From positions 1,302,001-1,366,000 of the forward strand of contig JABYQN010000002.1 of the NCBI GenBank assembly GCA_022606135.1: a stretch of 64,000 nucleotides of DNA, given 5' to 3'. This document shows, piece by piece, positions 10,244 to 22,289 of this stretch. Below the pieces are notes generated by a model that had not been told where the DNA came from, searched no databases, and was given only the letters and a program-made list of their open reading frames with translations. The DNA comes from Fomes fomentarius (lineage: Eukaryota > Basidiomycota > Agaricomycetes > Polyporales > Polyporaceae). Made by a program: the position numbers and the translations under genes. Every line of letters begins with the position of its first letter. Within the stretch, counting starts at the first letter, position 1.

Positions 10244-13200
10244 TCAAGAAGAGATCGTGAAATTCGACGAGTGCCCGACAAAGGGCGTGATGCTCCCGAT
10301 GAACGGCTTGCTGTCGCCAAAGTACGTCAGGCGGTATGTCCCAGCTAAATGCGCGCGAAGTTCCCATTCAGTATGTGGAGATGCGAAGCGAACGAACGAA
10401 GGAGACTTACAGGGCGTGCCGTTCTCGACGACCCAGGTGATGTTGACCGTGCTCGTCCCGGTGATCTGTCGCAGGAGCCACAATTCGTGAGATGCGGATC
10501 ATTTACGGAAAGCAGAGAGCTGAGGATTATGAACGTACGGTGTTCGTCCTTGTCCATTGGAACGTCGTCGACGGGTGCGAGTCCGAGCGGACAGCCTTCC
10601 ACTGACCGTTGGCGAGCTGGTCAACGGAGAGGAACGTCTGCTCCAGACGAAGGTTGTTCTAGAATCACGCATCCACGTCAGCTCCCATAGTTGACAACGA
10701 GACACTGCTATCAGCGCATATTCGACTCACCCTCGGGTTTGCACTGATGTAGTATAAGCGACAGTATCATTAGAAACAACGGCAACGCAACATAGCAACG
10801 ATGCGGTACTCACCCAACGAACGTAGCGATGACAGCCTCGCCAGCCGTGTACGGAGAAGACGTGCGCACGTCCGTGATCACATCTCCAAAGTTCTTACCA
10901 CCTGCCGCGTCGAACACGACGCCGGTCTGGATAGCCGTTTTAGCATCCGGAAGGTTGAGTCGGACACGGAGGTGCGTACCTGGAGCGAGATCGCCTTGCC
11001 AGTCTGGTCCGGCGGTGCAGGGTCAGACTCGGGTTGGCCGGTCGCGCCGTCCGCGAGGAAGGATACAAGGCTTGTGTACTTGTCCTGCACGTCCGCACCA
11101 TCATGATGAGTTCCCGCTCAGTTGAGCTGTGAATTTCGACATACGATATAAGCCTCCAGAGTATCTATAAAACAGCAACCGTCAGCACAACTCTCTCACA
11201 ATATATCACGATACCGCGACACTCACGAGGCCCGTAGATAGTAGACGCGCCCTCGTAACGCTGGACACCATACTCCTCGCGCGTGGTGATATAGTGCGAG
11301 TACGTGTTCGCGGGACCCGCAACAACAACATACGCATCGTCGCCCAACACGCCCTCGGAGATCAGGCGCGCGCGGACGGCCTCGCGCAGCCGGCGGCCCG
11401 CCATCGTCGTCAGCTCGCCGGGCACAATGAGCATTACGAAGTTGCCGACGCGCAGGAGCTGAATGTCGACTGTGCTGGGGGACCACTCGTACGGGAAGTG
11501 CGCGAAACCCTGCAGGATACAGTGTGAGCGTTACCGTAAGCGACACTCCTGGCATGTGTGCTCACGGTGTTGAGGAGAATAGGCTTTGGGGACTGGCAGT
11601 CGATCTGCTCCTGCGTCGGGAACGGAGTCACCGCGCCCTTCACGATCTCCCAGAAGGGGTTCCTGTCAAGTCGAGCCCATCCGTAAGCCCGCTGACTCGT
11701 AGAAAGGTTACAGTCGCAGAGACTCACTGAGGGGTGGACGAGTTATCGCCCTGGATGAAGTCGAACGCGCCGGGACCGTCGGTCGTACCACCGGCGAACG
11801 AGAACCCCATCGCAGGGGGGCACGTGCGCGCCTTCGTCCCGTTCTGGAGCGTGAACTCGCGGAACGACCTGCAAATTGACGCATGTCAGTTCGTACTCCC
11901 TCCGTATATGCGAAAGGAGAGCCCACTTACATGTTCACATATGTATGCACGTACTTGACCGTACCGGTGACGGCGGGCAGGCTCTGACTCATGAGCGTCT
12001 TCGCGCCGTCGACCTGGTGTTGTGCGATGATCCTGTTCGACTCAAAGTCGGAAATACGGAAGCCGGGTCCACTGCTCGAGGCGTCAGGGACCTGCTCTGT
12101 GAATGAAGGGAAGAAGGTTTGTTGCATACCGGCCGTGGCAATCTTGCGTCTTGTTACCGCACGTCGAGTGTTCGAACTCGCACGACTGGCCGTCCCAGGG
12201 CTGCCCGGGGCTCTCGCAGAAAGCGCCAAGACTGAGAATAGATGAGCGAGAGGGGCCGACGCGTACAAAAACGAAGAACGTACGTGTTGGGGCTAGTATC
12301 GCCGACGTTCGCTGTAGGGCATGTGAGGAAAGGCAAAGTGGATGTTGGTGTGTACATACCTTGCGTGAAGCCAGCAATGAACGTGTTGTTCCCGGGCATC
12401 GCGTCAGGCTGCACCAAAGCTGCATAGACTGTCAATACGAGTGTTCGAAACACTATTGAAAAGTGAAGCCACTCACCCTCATACAGATGCGCGGCCATGC
12501 CCTTATTATCGCTGCTTACGAGGGTGTTGTTCTGCGCCAAGTGAGTTAGGCCACATCAATCTCGTACTGAGACTACAACTAGCGTACCTCATAGATACTC
12601 GTCCCATGGACCGCAAAGAAGCTCAAGAACCCCCGCGCGTTCCCACTCGCGTCGTCGAACCTCAAGAGCGTCAGGTCCTTGTCCTGGTCAAACTGATACC
12701 TCGCGCGTTCCTCCGCTGGGTTCGCGAGGTACGCGCTCGGCGACCGGTTGATGTTCCCGTCTAGCACCGTTGTGTTGCCCAGGCTGAGCTTGCCGGGCGC
12801 GAGGTTGTCGTGCGCGCGTTGTACGGCGAGGACGGTGCCTGCGACGATTGCGTCCGCGCTCTGCTTGACGTACCCGAGCGCGGTGATCTGGGGGAGAAGG
12901 TTCTCGAGGTATCCCCCAACGCCACTGTGCTGGTGCGTTGAGACAAGAGCGATGTTATCGTTGTTGTATAGATCGGGGTACCGCGACGAGAGCTCCTTGA
13001 CGACTGAGCGGCGAACGCCCGAGTCACCCATAGCGATGTCTAAGCCGCACCATTAGTACGCTGATTGAGATACACGTCAGGAAGGATGAATGTCTGTCGC
13101 ATCAAGTTGACGTGAGTCGCCGCGGAAGGTGTGAATATGTCATGAGGGTTCAGGGCTGAACCCTGGTGACGCCCTCGCGACTCAGGCACAGAGGTGTCCT

Positions 13201-14321
13201 CGACGAGCAAAGGAGATGGGTGATATAGAGTAGAGAAAATCCTCAATGGTCCATGCGAGACTCTGATAATCCGTGCAGGCGGCATACTACATAGGAGTTC
13301 CTCCCGCTCGCAAGAGGGTACTCACCAGCATTGATGAATACGACACGGTTGGAGGAGTTGGACGCGTCAGCGATGATCCACGCGCGACTGCGCTGTCGCA
13401 TATGGAGCCCGGTATCGACTTGCGAGAGGCTCGCATATCCCTATGAACCGGCACGAAAGGGTCAGTAAAGGAGCTGTAGGTTACGAACAAACGTCATGAG
13501 GGCAACTCGTCACCGCGAACGTAACTATGATACGAAGGGCATCATAGCACCACAACGTAGGGCGATAGACGAGTCGCAATCCCGAAGAGCCTCGCGCCTC
13601 TGGCGACAGGATAGCCGCAAATTGTCGACCAAGTCTCTATGCCACCACCTGCCCTCACACTGACAGTCTACTCTGGCAAATGGCGTGGGGACCCGGCTAA
13701 ATGGTGACAATCTTCGCTCCCTACGCGGAAGAATTGACAACGATAGCGTCGCAGTGCATTGCCATCTAAATGATAAGCGTATCTTTTTCCAGAACATATC
13801 GCACAGGCACTAAGTACGCGTATCCATGCATGCAGCACGCGTATACAAGGGGTTAGAACTTCAGAATCCACCGGTCGAGTATAATGCCGACAAACCGGGA
13901 GGCACGGAAGCTCTTCAAGCACCCGGCAACCCCGAGAGAAGTATGGCATAATGCGCGCGAGCTGCAACTTGCTAGGGTTCGTGAACGAAGAACGCACCAT
14001 CATATTGGTCTCCACGACCGGACTGGGCGGAAGATGACGCTCCTCAGCATGCTCGCAAAAATACCGCAGGGACAGGATAGCTACCCAGTGACGTCCCCGA
14101 TGCCTATACGCGGTCGGCCTCGTTAGTATCGTTCTTCTGCTTGCACACCGCCGAGGGCACAGGGCACACGGGGCGCAGTACGGTGAACGCGTCGAAGACT
14201 CACCGAGACCCAAAAGATACTGCGCGGACACTCCCACTGCAGGGCCGTTACTTCCGAGAAGAACGGTGGCGGAGGCGAGGTATGCGGTCAAGCCGAGCAG
14301 ACCGCGGTGGAGGAGCTGCAT
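10244..14321 (-). CDS. Neutral ceramidase, 20 exons
   Basis: Neutral ceramidase hydrolyses ceramide to sphingosine and fatty acid; family members are secreted or surface-bound. I could join 20 exons in frame into 720 residues: 14321-14204, 14103-14085, 14022-13998, 13440-13326, 13039-12588, 12531-12477, 12419-12360, 12311-12284, 12231-12130, 12071-11931, 11868-11728, 11662-11566, 11509-11227, 11164-11145, 11084-10980, 10926-10814, 10743-10731, 10658-10539, 10465-10411, 10344-10244. The ATG at 14321 gives a signal peptide (MQLLHRGLLGLTAYLASATV..), followed by IGDVTGPVVETNMMGYA. Zinc-ligand motifs THQHSG and AVHGTS are present, and the catalytic-serine motif reads NVGDTSPNT. The C-terminal immunoglobulin-like part ends at FVGHSSNFTISS. 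An upstream in-frame ATG at 14381 would bury the signal peptide. Several exons are tiny (13, 19, 20, 25 and 28 nt). Family and catalytic residues are clear. Confidence 0.93.
13441..13997 (-). other. Oversized intron 3 of the ceramidase gene
   Basis: The intron separating NMM from GYASLSQ is 557 nt, against about 50-100 nt for most others in the gene. The splice ends look normal (GTGCGT and CATAG). Nothing inside is recognisable as coding, so an old insertion is possible. Confidence 0.55.
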
Positions 14322-16946
14322 AGTGGACTGGGCCAAGCCGTAGAGGTCGTCGGGGAGGAGGGAGGGGTCGACGAGGTACATGCTGGTGCGGGGGTGGGAT
14401 ATATGCGCAGGGAGAGAGAATGCGGCTATCGGTGATGTCAAGAGACCATGCGGTTGTTATAGTTTTGCTATCACGAGAACCGAATCCGGTGCATTGGGCA
14501 GGCGAACTGTCGTGAGGAGAGCAGAGGGCGGACGAACTGAGATCGACACCTGATCCTGCCCCATCATCCTTCCCTCCCCTTCCCCCGGCAATTCCCGCTT
14601 CTCTCTCGACCACCATCGCCATCGCTCCCGCTCCAACATTGACTCCTTGCCTCACATCTTGCTGTACGGACAGGATGAGGTAAGGGGGGCAGATGCACAC
14701 GGGTAGGTTCGGATGGCAGATGAGGTATGTGGCCGCTGGCGGTGAACGGGAACCTAACTGACATTCGTGTGTTGAACGCGGACCATGCGGTGACGCCCCT
14801 TGCACGAACAGGTCTCCATGAAGCAACGCTTCCACCTTCGAGGTCTCAATATATCTCCGGCTCTGGACTTTGCCTCTCCTAAAATACACACCCAACTCTA
14901 TTGTGCATCAGATTCCAGCTCTTGCTCGTCGCTGCCTCACTCACGTTTACCTCAGCAAGAGCCGAGACTTCCCTTCATGCCACTCCCGCTTTACGGAAGC
15001 CTAGGCGTATCGCGGGCCCTACGTGCCCGACGGGGGACATATCCGACACTTGACATAGCCCACCCACGTAACTGGAATATCTGACGCTGCTCGTCCTCTC
15101 TTCACGGCCTTCAAAACGGCAACACTGTCATCCCATGCCGCCCATGTCGTTCATCTCGGCAGATCTCCCGCCGTTGGCTCAATTGCACATGTCACTTCCT
15201 TGATAGGCTTTCCCAGGGCTCAACGGCACAGCACCTCCCGGTCTCTATTGTGCTTCGCGAACCTCTGCTGCTCGTGGAGCGTGGTAGTTTTGATTGTTCG
15301 GTGTTCTCGGACTTAATGGGATCTCCTGTCTGGGTCTGCAAATAGCCCATCCAACGCCACATGGGCTCGACTGGGAGTCTGTCTTCCATGCCACGTTCTC
15401 GCAGGTCAAAAGACTGATACGTCTCGTCGAGAGCTCCTTCATTGCCATGTGCTGCATAAGGCTACTGCGCATCATTATTCGTGTGTATTGGGACTTCTTA
15501 CGCACGTGCACCCAAGACCATTTCTAGAATGCAGATATCCTTCTTCAGACCGATGACAGAACGAAAACACACCGGACAGGTTTTGTCATGACATACAATA
15601 TGCACGAAGCTACACGAACCCACGAACAGACCGAACCTTCGCGGCACTTGCACGTCAAGAGCACATTTCTACTTGACGCTGAAACTTTCAGTAGAAACAG
15701 ATATCGCCTCACTCACCGCCGTGATATGGTAGGGCGATGTCATAGGAAGGCATCTCAAATCAATCTGCGGAACAGCAAATAATAGACACGATCTCCGGCG
15801 GGATATATCCTTCAATTAGGGTGAACATCCGCATCTATCGGTCTTCCCTATGTCATCACTCCCAAGTCTCAAGTATACCGTCGCAACTTATCGAAGCTCA
15901 GCAGTGAACAGGAACTGATTCGTCTTCATGACTGACCCACCATCTTCCCCTTGTCACCCCCATCACCAACGTGTGCATCCACCAGCCCCTGCTGTGCTAC
16001 TCCTATGCCCCTCCAACCGGACTCGGAGTTGCCCTTTTGTGCAGCGTCGGTGACATCCCCCGATCTGACGCTGCACATCCTCGGGAAAAGACGCCCAGCT
16101 GCACTTCCCCGTCTTTTTTCCGGTGCAGTTTGAGAGCAATGATGAAGCGTGTCAGCTCCAGGGTGTCGTATACGTACCGCACGTACATGGTGGAATCTCC
16201 GCGCTCTGACAGTTCTCTAGTACCGCCTATCACCAGAGGTCTCCGTTCCAAGTGTACTAGTCACCAGCTTCCAGTCCGTACGGAGTTCGTTCGTTCAGGA
16301 CAGTTCTCCGACTCTAATCCCCGCGTATAGACCCACTGGCTGTGGCCTCGGACAGTCGGACATACCTGCCTAACGCTCTTTCGGCTCGGTCTGTCTGACT
16401 CCCATATCAATATCTATAACTACATCCATCTTCCCCGCCTCTCCCCATCCTCCATCCCGGATACATCTTCGTGCCCATCTCTAGTGCGTAGCCTCATTGT
16501 TGCAATCTCTCTCAAGGCACCCTCGCCCTCGATGGATCTGGATCTGAAGGCTAGGAGACTTCCTCGGGGACTGGAGCTCGCGGCTCGCTGCACTGCACAC
16601 TGTAGCTGACGATGGCCACTTCGCAGACTTCGATATTATCTGCTCCTGTGGATTGTGCCTGGGGAGGCTGTCGTTGCGGGTTCCTGCCTGGTGGAACGTG
16701 ATACTCGTGTTCGCTTGCCACCGCCAAACCGCTGCTTTGCTCGCTCAGTGTCGCTGATGCTGGACGCAACCCCCTCTGTATATACCTATGTGTGTGCAGC
16801 ACATATACGGCTCGTCGGTAGGACGGAGAACACGATTGCGTTGAAGTCTAGTCGCAATCAAGCTTCCCCTTTTCACACAACATTAAAATGGCAACCGGTC
16901 TATCATTTACAGTGTAGTGACTTCGACTCAGGGGTAATCTGACCCT
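14322..16946. other. 2.6-kb gene desert
   Basis: I see no motif-bearing open frame on either strand. The first few hundred bases next to 14321 should hold the ceramidase promoter. The rest is mixed pyrimidine-rich sequence, and short open frames here lack splice support. Confidence 0.5.
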
Positions 16947-18154
16947 TCACGCGTCCCTATTGAAGATCTGCTCCGGCTTCTCCGAGGCATAGAACTCCTT
17001 CGCGATCTCCTCGAGCGAGTGCGGCTTGACGTCCGGATACAACGCCTGCACGTCCAGGTACCCAAGACGCTTCGCCTTCTCGAGCGTGTTGTCCTGCAGG
17101 ATGTGCAGCGTGTACATGTACTCCGCCATCAGCATCTTCACGATCACGCTGTAGCTCGTCGGGTCCTTCGCGTGCTCCTCTCGCCCGGTCGCGATCGCCT
17201 GCTTCAGGTCCTCAGCGGAGATCTGGCGCAGCGAATTCGAAGGGTCAGGGTCAGTCAGTGCCTCGTATCGTATCGTATCGTAGCAGCGACGCGTGGTTGC
17301 TCACGTAGATGCGCTCGGCCTTGAGCTTGTCTCCCTCGCCCGAGAGCCGCTCTCCGAGTTCGTGCGCCGCCGTCTGCGTCACCTCCTCCTCCCAGATGAT
17401 CACCGACTGGTTCTGCGTGCGCGGGTCTGCGACGATACGGGCGACATACGTCCCGATGTTGTAGACGTCCGTGACAAGGGTGCGGCCCTGGCCGTCACCG
17501 TGGATCTGCCATGTGAGCTGTTTGACCGGGGCGGCGGCAGCGCTCCGGAGAGGGAGAGGGAGGTAGAGCTGCATCCACCACCCAACTTCGATGAACGTGT
17601 ACCCGAGGCCGAGGTCCTTGATGAACTGGTGGATGTCGTGTTTCTATAGAGATGGTATCGTAGCGGTGAGCCTCCTGACGACAGAACTGAGTGGTGAGGG
17701 AACGCACAATTTCGACGAGGGTAACTACGCCCTTCTCTACAGGGATCGTGAAGTCGCATGGGATGACGCGCTGCACTCCCGCTTCCTTCGCGGCGCGGAA
17801 GATCTCCTTCTGCGCGTCGAGCGCCATGGGAGAGACGGCGCTGATGAGGACGGTGACGCCCTCGACGACCTTCTTGAGCGCATCCAGGCTGTCCGTGAGG
17901 TTGCCAACGCGGATCTCCACACCGGAGGCGCGGAGCTCTTCGGTAGCCGCCTTCGAGACTGAAGTGGGGCGGACTAACGCCGCGATGCGCTGCGTGTATT
18001 ACACATCAATGAACAGGCTCGTCACAGGCACGGTGGATAGTCATAGACGTCGACGTACGAAATTATCAGACTTGAGCAATCCCTGCACGATGCTCTTTCC
18101 GGTCGGGCCAGTCGCACCGAGGACGAGAACGAGGGGCTTGGCCGCGCTTGTCAT
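16947..18154 (-). CDS. NmrA-like / isoflavone-reductase-like NAD(P)-binding protein (copy 1)
   Basis: Exons 18154-18059, 17989-17708, 17643-17305 and 17222-16947 join in frame to 330 residues. The N terminus carries a Rossmann dinucleotide site (VLVLGATGPTGKSIVQ, GxxGxxG). It is followed by an NmrA core with TVLISAVSP, then RVIPCDFTIP, then EVGWWMQLYLP. Proteins of this atypical short-chain dehydrogenase family are cytosolic reductases of small aromatic substrates or NADP sensors, and the substrate cannot be told from sequence. Exon 2 is 282 nt, the same as in the neighbouring paralogue. A TTATATAA box at about 18270 lies about 118 nt upstream of the start on the coding strand. The intron at 17223-17304 contains a short TCGTA repeat. 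Confidence 0.88.
17262..17283. repeat. TCGTA microsatellite in an intron
   Basis: About four tandem TCGTA units lie inside intron 3 of the first NmrA-like gene. Confidence 0.7.
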
Positions 18155-18265
18155 TGTACAGTGATCTCCGGGTGATTTGTATTTGAGGGGGTGGTTTGCT
18201 GTGGACCAGTCTGCAGATGCGGTGGTGAGTGGTGAGTTGCTTGCTCTGTCCCTTCAGACCCGAGA

Positions 18266-18280
18266 GCGTTTTATATAACT
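18266..18280 (-). promoter_or_regulatory. TATA box of NmrA-like gene copy 1
   Basis: TTATATAA on both strands, about 118 nt before the ATG at 18154. Spacing suits a core promoter with a short 5' leader. Confidence 0.45.
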
Positions 18281-18289
18281 CTCGAACGA

Positions 18290-19238
18290 CTGTCGTGCCC
18301 GCCACCCCAACAGCGGCAGTCCTCAGACGCTGGCCGACACATTCTCTGGACGCGAAGACGCACATCAGTATCGGTGAGTCACTGTATGCCCGTTTGAGAC
18401 CCGGTATGTTACTCACCGTGGTGCGCGAACTCTCCGTACCTGCGGTAGGCTGAGGACAACCACTCCTCTAGCTCGAGGGATTGGTGAAGCGAGTCATACG
18501 TGCGTTACAAAGTTTTACCAAGCCAGTCAATCTTCCAAGATGCGCGTAGATCGACATTGCAGTGTAGATTCGTAATACATACCTGACATAACGGTAGTCA
18601 AATTGGGAACGATAACGCCGGGAGCGCCGGCGGGTGATGTGAGCACACTGTAACGCTGATGAACGTTAACCCCATCCGTTGTGTGCAAGCCTCTTTCTCG
18701 ACGTATATGGGTATGGGAGAAAATGCAGTGGCCTCTGCTGACTGAGAGTGTCACCATCGTCAGTTACTAATCTAGGTTTCCAATTGCGAGTGAATATGAA
18801 TTGCAAGATGATCAACGTGGTTCACAGTCACAGTCCAAGCGTTAGATCACGAACCAAGCTAAAAGAGCTATTCTTGTAGCCATAAACCCTGATGGCATAG
18901 CTGTCCCCGGAAGCGCACGGCCTCCATGTGACGATATCAATACAAGCGCGGCCTTGACAGACAGCCTGTTTCGCTCTTATCGTGTACGATTGCAAGCATG
19001 TATCAGCAGCAACCGACATCTATCGTACCTCTAACTCAGTACTCAGCACCGATGCTAGAGAGAGATGACATAGAATCCTTGCGTATCCCGTTATTCAGTC
19101 GAAGTGATATCTACGCCGCCGTACTCTGGCTCCTAATCCCTGCATGTACCTGTTCGCTCTAATCAGTGCTCAGACGGTGTCTGCACCAGGGCAGCCACGC
19201 ACCTGTACCACCAGCAGATCATGTCCACAAAATCCATT
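18290..19238. other. Intergenic, no gene seen
   Basis: The sequence lies between the promoter of the first NmrA-like gene and the stop of the second. Only its end (from about 19138) is shared with the duplicate at 24.5 kb. No coding feature was recognised. Confidence 0.45.
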
Positions 19239-20493
19239 CTAGTGCGCAGACACAACAGGGAGGCTCTTCGCGTAGAACTCCTTCGCAAAGTCCTCGAGCG
19301 TGCTTGGCTTGATATCCGGGTAGAGCTCCCTCACATCCAGATAACCCAGCTTCTTCGCGTTATCGAGCGTGTTCTCCCGCAGGACGAACATGTTGAGCAT
19401 GTACTGGTTGAGGCCGATCTTGTGCAGCAACTCCGGGTTGTTAAGATGTTTAGCCTGCAGCTCCTTGGCTTCGGCGATCGTCTTGATAATATCTTCCTCG
19501 GTGCGCTGAGGGCATTCAACGTGAGCAACGAGTCCTCGGTATCAAAGTGTGCTCAAAATATCGCATTATGGGGACGATGGGTGATGATGCCAGACGGGGA
19601 TGAGTACGTTAGATGTACTCACATAGATCCTGCGAACCTTGAGCTCCTCCGCGGCGCCTGAATAACCCTCTGCAATCTCGTGCGTCTGGAGTTGAGTAAC
19701 CTCATCCTCCCAGATGATCACCGAATGGTTGATAGTGCGCGGGTCCGCGAGGATGCGCACGACGTATATGCCTATATGCCGGTAATCGGTCAACAGATTC
19801 CGCGCCGTACCGTCTCTGACGATCGTGTTGGCAATCTCTTGAATCGCCTCAGGCTCCAGGGACGTTCCAGCCGAATCCGCACGCAGAGGGAGTGGAAGGA
19901 TGAATTGCATCCACCAGCCGACATCGATAAATGTGTAAGGAACGCCGATCTCTTGGATAAACTCGTGGATCGCGAATTTCTGCCAGGACCAGTGCCATGA
20001 ATTAGAGTCAGCATGAGAGTGCCCAGTACACGGTACAGAGAGAAGCAGAAAGGAGACGACAAACCGTGTCGTGTATATCGCGCACGCTCTTCGCGCCTGG
20101 GGTCGCAAAGTCGCACGGCACGATACGCTTGACACCGACTTCCTTCGCAGCACGGATGATGCCTCGCTGCTTCGGCACTGCGTAGTAGGCAACGGCGCTG
20201 ACGAGGATGTCAACGCCATCGAGGTACTTCTTGAGTTGCTCGTGACTGTCGTCTATGTCGCCCACGCGGATCTCGACGCCTTGTACACGCAGCTGCTCGT
20301 ATTCGGGTTTCGCAGCAGACTCGGGGCGCGCGAGGACCGCGAGACGCTAGCACCACCACCGTGTGTTAGTTTGCACGGCTGAACGAGACGATGCACATAC
20401 GAAGATTTCAGACTCCAAGATGGGGCGGGTAATGCTTGAGCCGGTGCGCCCGGTCGAGCCGATGAGAAGAACCGATGGCTTCGTTGAAGACAT
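19239..20493 (-). CDS. NmrA-like / isoflavone-reductase-like NAD(P)-binding protein (copy 2)
   Basis: Exons 20493-20401, 20346-20065, 19979-19623 and 19505-19239 join in frame to 332 residues. The cofactor loop reads VLLIGSTGRTGSSI, keeping the three glycines. Downstream are DILVSAVAYY, KRIVPCDFATPG and DVGWWMQFILP in the same order as copy 1, and a C-terminal half rich in helices (MLNMFVLRENTLDNAKKLG). Exon number and phases match copy 1, so the two arose by duplication, but the sequences are well diverged. The cellular substrate is unknown. A CTATATAC box lies about 50 nt upstream of the start. Confidence 0.88.
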
Positions 20494-20540
20494 TGTGAGG
20501 GAAGGATACTAACGGATGAGTGGATGAAGCTTTGTCGACT

Positions 20541-20550
20541 CCTATATACC
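20541..20550 (-). promoter_or_regulatory. TATA-like box of NmrA-like gene copy 2
   Basis: CTATATAC is placed about 50 nt before the ATG at 20493. Confidence 0.4.
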
Positions 20551-21449
20551 GTCAAATGCATGGGTGTAATACCCGATCCCCGATACGATAGGCATGGGAA
20601 GCACGGTCTGGCCATACGTTAAGCTTACATAGCGGGCCTCGTCGACTGCCCGCCATCCATGCAATGTCCGATTCCTGAGTGCGATGCCCGATGATGCGGA
20701 TACACTGAGGTTGCCAGTGCAGTCAGACTCGCATAGACCTTGAACTGATGAGCACATAATGAACCTCTGCAGTTTTAAAAGGAAGTACCACCCGCGCTCA
20801 GCAGAATCTGTGCCAGAGCGGATAACAGTTCGTCCAAGTGATCATTTGTGCCATCAGTCCCTTCAAGTTCTGCCGTTTCCCTGAGGTGGGCCCAGGGTGA
20901 GCATACTAACTCGGAGTTCACTTATTTACTCACCCCAAGCAAAGGTCACTGATCATCTATAACTAGACATCGTTGAAAGCAGTCGCGATTCTAAGGGGGG
21001 ATAAACAGTTACCAGTACTGGCTGGTGTTATGTACCACAGTTGATGATGCTGCGCTGATAGCGTTCGGATGAGGCGCATGAGCGAGGCGTGCGATCATAA
21101 AGCCAATTCACCCAAAAATAAACAATCAGCGCGTTTCCGAGCGCCCATGTTCGCTTTGGACTATAACTACGACGTACGTCCAGTGGGAAGCCTTGAAATC
21201 CTCCTCAGCATCAGTCACGCAGCACGCTATATCTTGTGGTACATTTCACTCGTCATCAATGACCGACACAGGAAAGACATTCCTGTATCTTCTGGCGGGT
21301 GCCACGGCCGACGTTATCATGACCATCGCGCGACCTACTCTCTGAAGGCGATCCAACGCAGTGGACCCCAGGGTGATGTCCTGTGCTGTGTTGCAACGCT
21401 TCGACTAATATGTGTTGTACGCTAGCATAATCCGTCCGAGCTTGCCAAC
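20551..21449. other. Divergent intergenic region, no gene seen
   Basis: It separates the second NmrA-like gene from the APH-like kinase gene. An open frame at 21069-21425 has no recognisable motif and is probably leader or promoter sequence. Confidence 0.45.
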
Positions 21450-22289
21450 ATGAGCGATCAAGATCTCCAGGCTCTCATACTCACCGCCATCAATCTCCAG
21501 AACACCAACGACACAGGCCGAGTCGTATATCTCGCCGACAAAGGGCTCTGCTACAAGTCTGACTTCGGCTGTACGTCTGACTCAGAGGTCCTCATTTATG
21601 ACCTTGTCTACAAACATACCACCATCCCTGTACCTCGGGTGCACCGAATTCTATCAGAACGCGGACCTCTGGAGTATGGGGGGTTCTTCATGGACCACAT
21701 CCCCGGCCGACCGCTCGAACAGGTCTGGCCTTCCCTCTCCATTTTCGGCAAACTTAGGGTGATCTTCACCCTTCGTCACTATATCTCCCAACTCCGTGCG
21801 ATCAAACACAGTCGTGCCAGAATCCCCGGACCCGTTGCGGATGGAGAGGATGCTCGAGTTTGCGACTGTCCTATGGTTTTCGGGCAGGTTATCCCGAAAC
21901 GAGGACCCTTCGCAACTTATGGTGCGCTCTCCGATTTCTGTAACAACCGTAACGCCCGAGCGCTCGCCGAGCTTGGCGACAGTAATCAACGGGTTCAGCC
22001 TTTCGACGATTCGATGCCGCTTGTGTTGAGTCATTGTGATCTCAATTTGCGGAACATCATCGTTGGCGACGACGGGAGATTATGGATGATAGACTGGGGG
22101 TTTTCGGGCTTCTATCCTCGGTGGTTCGAGTTCCTCGCTATGAGGGACATATACCGGTACGCGGATGAAGAGGAGAAAGAGGTGGTGGGTACCGGGTGGA
22201 AATGGGCTATCCCATTCATATGTGGCCCTTTTTTCAAGCAGGAGCGGTGGTGGAGGCGGATGGCACGTACGTTATATTATAAAAGTTGA
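21450..22289 (+). CDS. APH-fold small-molecule kinase (aminoglycoside phosphotransferase family), intronless
   Basis: A single uninterrupted frame of 279 residues begins MSDQDLQALILTAI. It has the APH-family C-lobe signatures: a Brenner-type loop LSHCDLNLRNIIVGDDGRLW (HxDxxxxN, about residue 195) and the metal-binding IDWGFSGFYP just after it. The N-lobe is short, with a VYKHTTIPVPRVHRIL segment typical of fungal APH proteins, but the usual ATP-binding lysine context is weak. These fungal proteins phosphorylate unknown small molecules, and antibiotic resistance should not be assumed. Lack of introns contrasts with its neighbours. The last residues (RTLYYKS) look normal for the family. Confidence 0.82.
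   Translation: MSDQDLQALILTAINLQNTNDTGRVVYLADKGLCYKSDFGCTSDSEVLIYDLVYKHTTIPVPRVHRILSERGPLEYGGFFMDHIPGRPLEQVWPSLSIFGKLRVIFTLRHYISQLRAIKHSRARIPGPVADGEDARVCDCPMVFGQVIPKRGPFATYGALSDFCNNRNARALAELGDSNQRVQPFDDSMPLVLSHCDLNLRNIIVGDDGRLWMIDWGFSGFYPRWFEFLAMRDIYRYADEEEKEVVGTGWKWAIPFICGPFFKQERWWRRMARTLYYKS

Noticed and set aside
12170..12182. tRNA B-box-like TTCGAA sequences
   Set aside because: They lie in ceramidase coding sequence, and no matching A box or cloverleaf could be drawn here or at similar short matches elsewhere.
21450..22289. Antibiotic-resistance aminoglycoside phosphotransferase
   Set aside because: The fold signatures are APH-like, but fungal members form a broad family of unknown substrates. 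Nothing here shows a drug as substrate.
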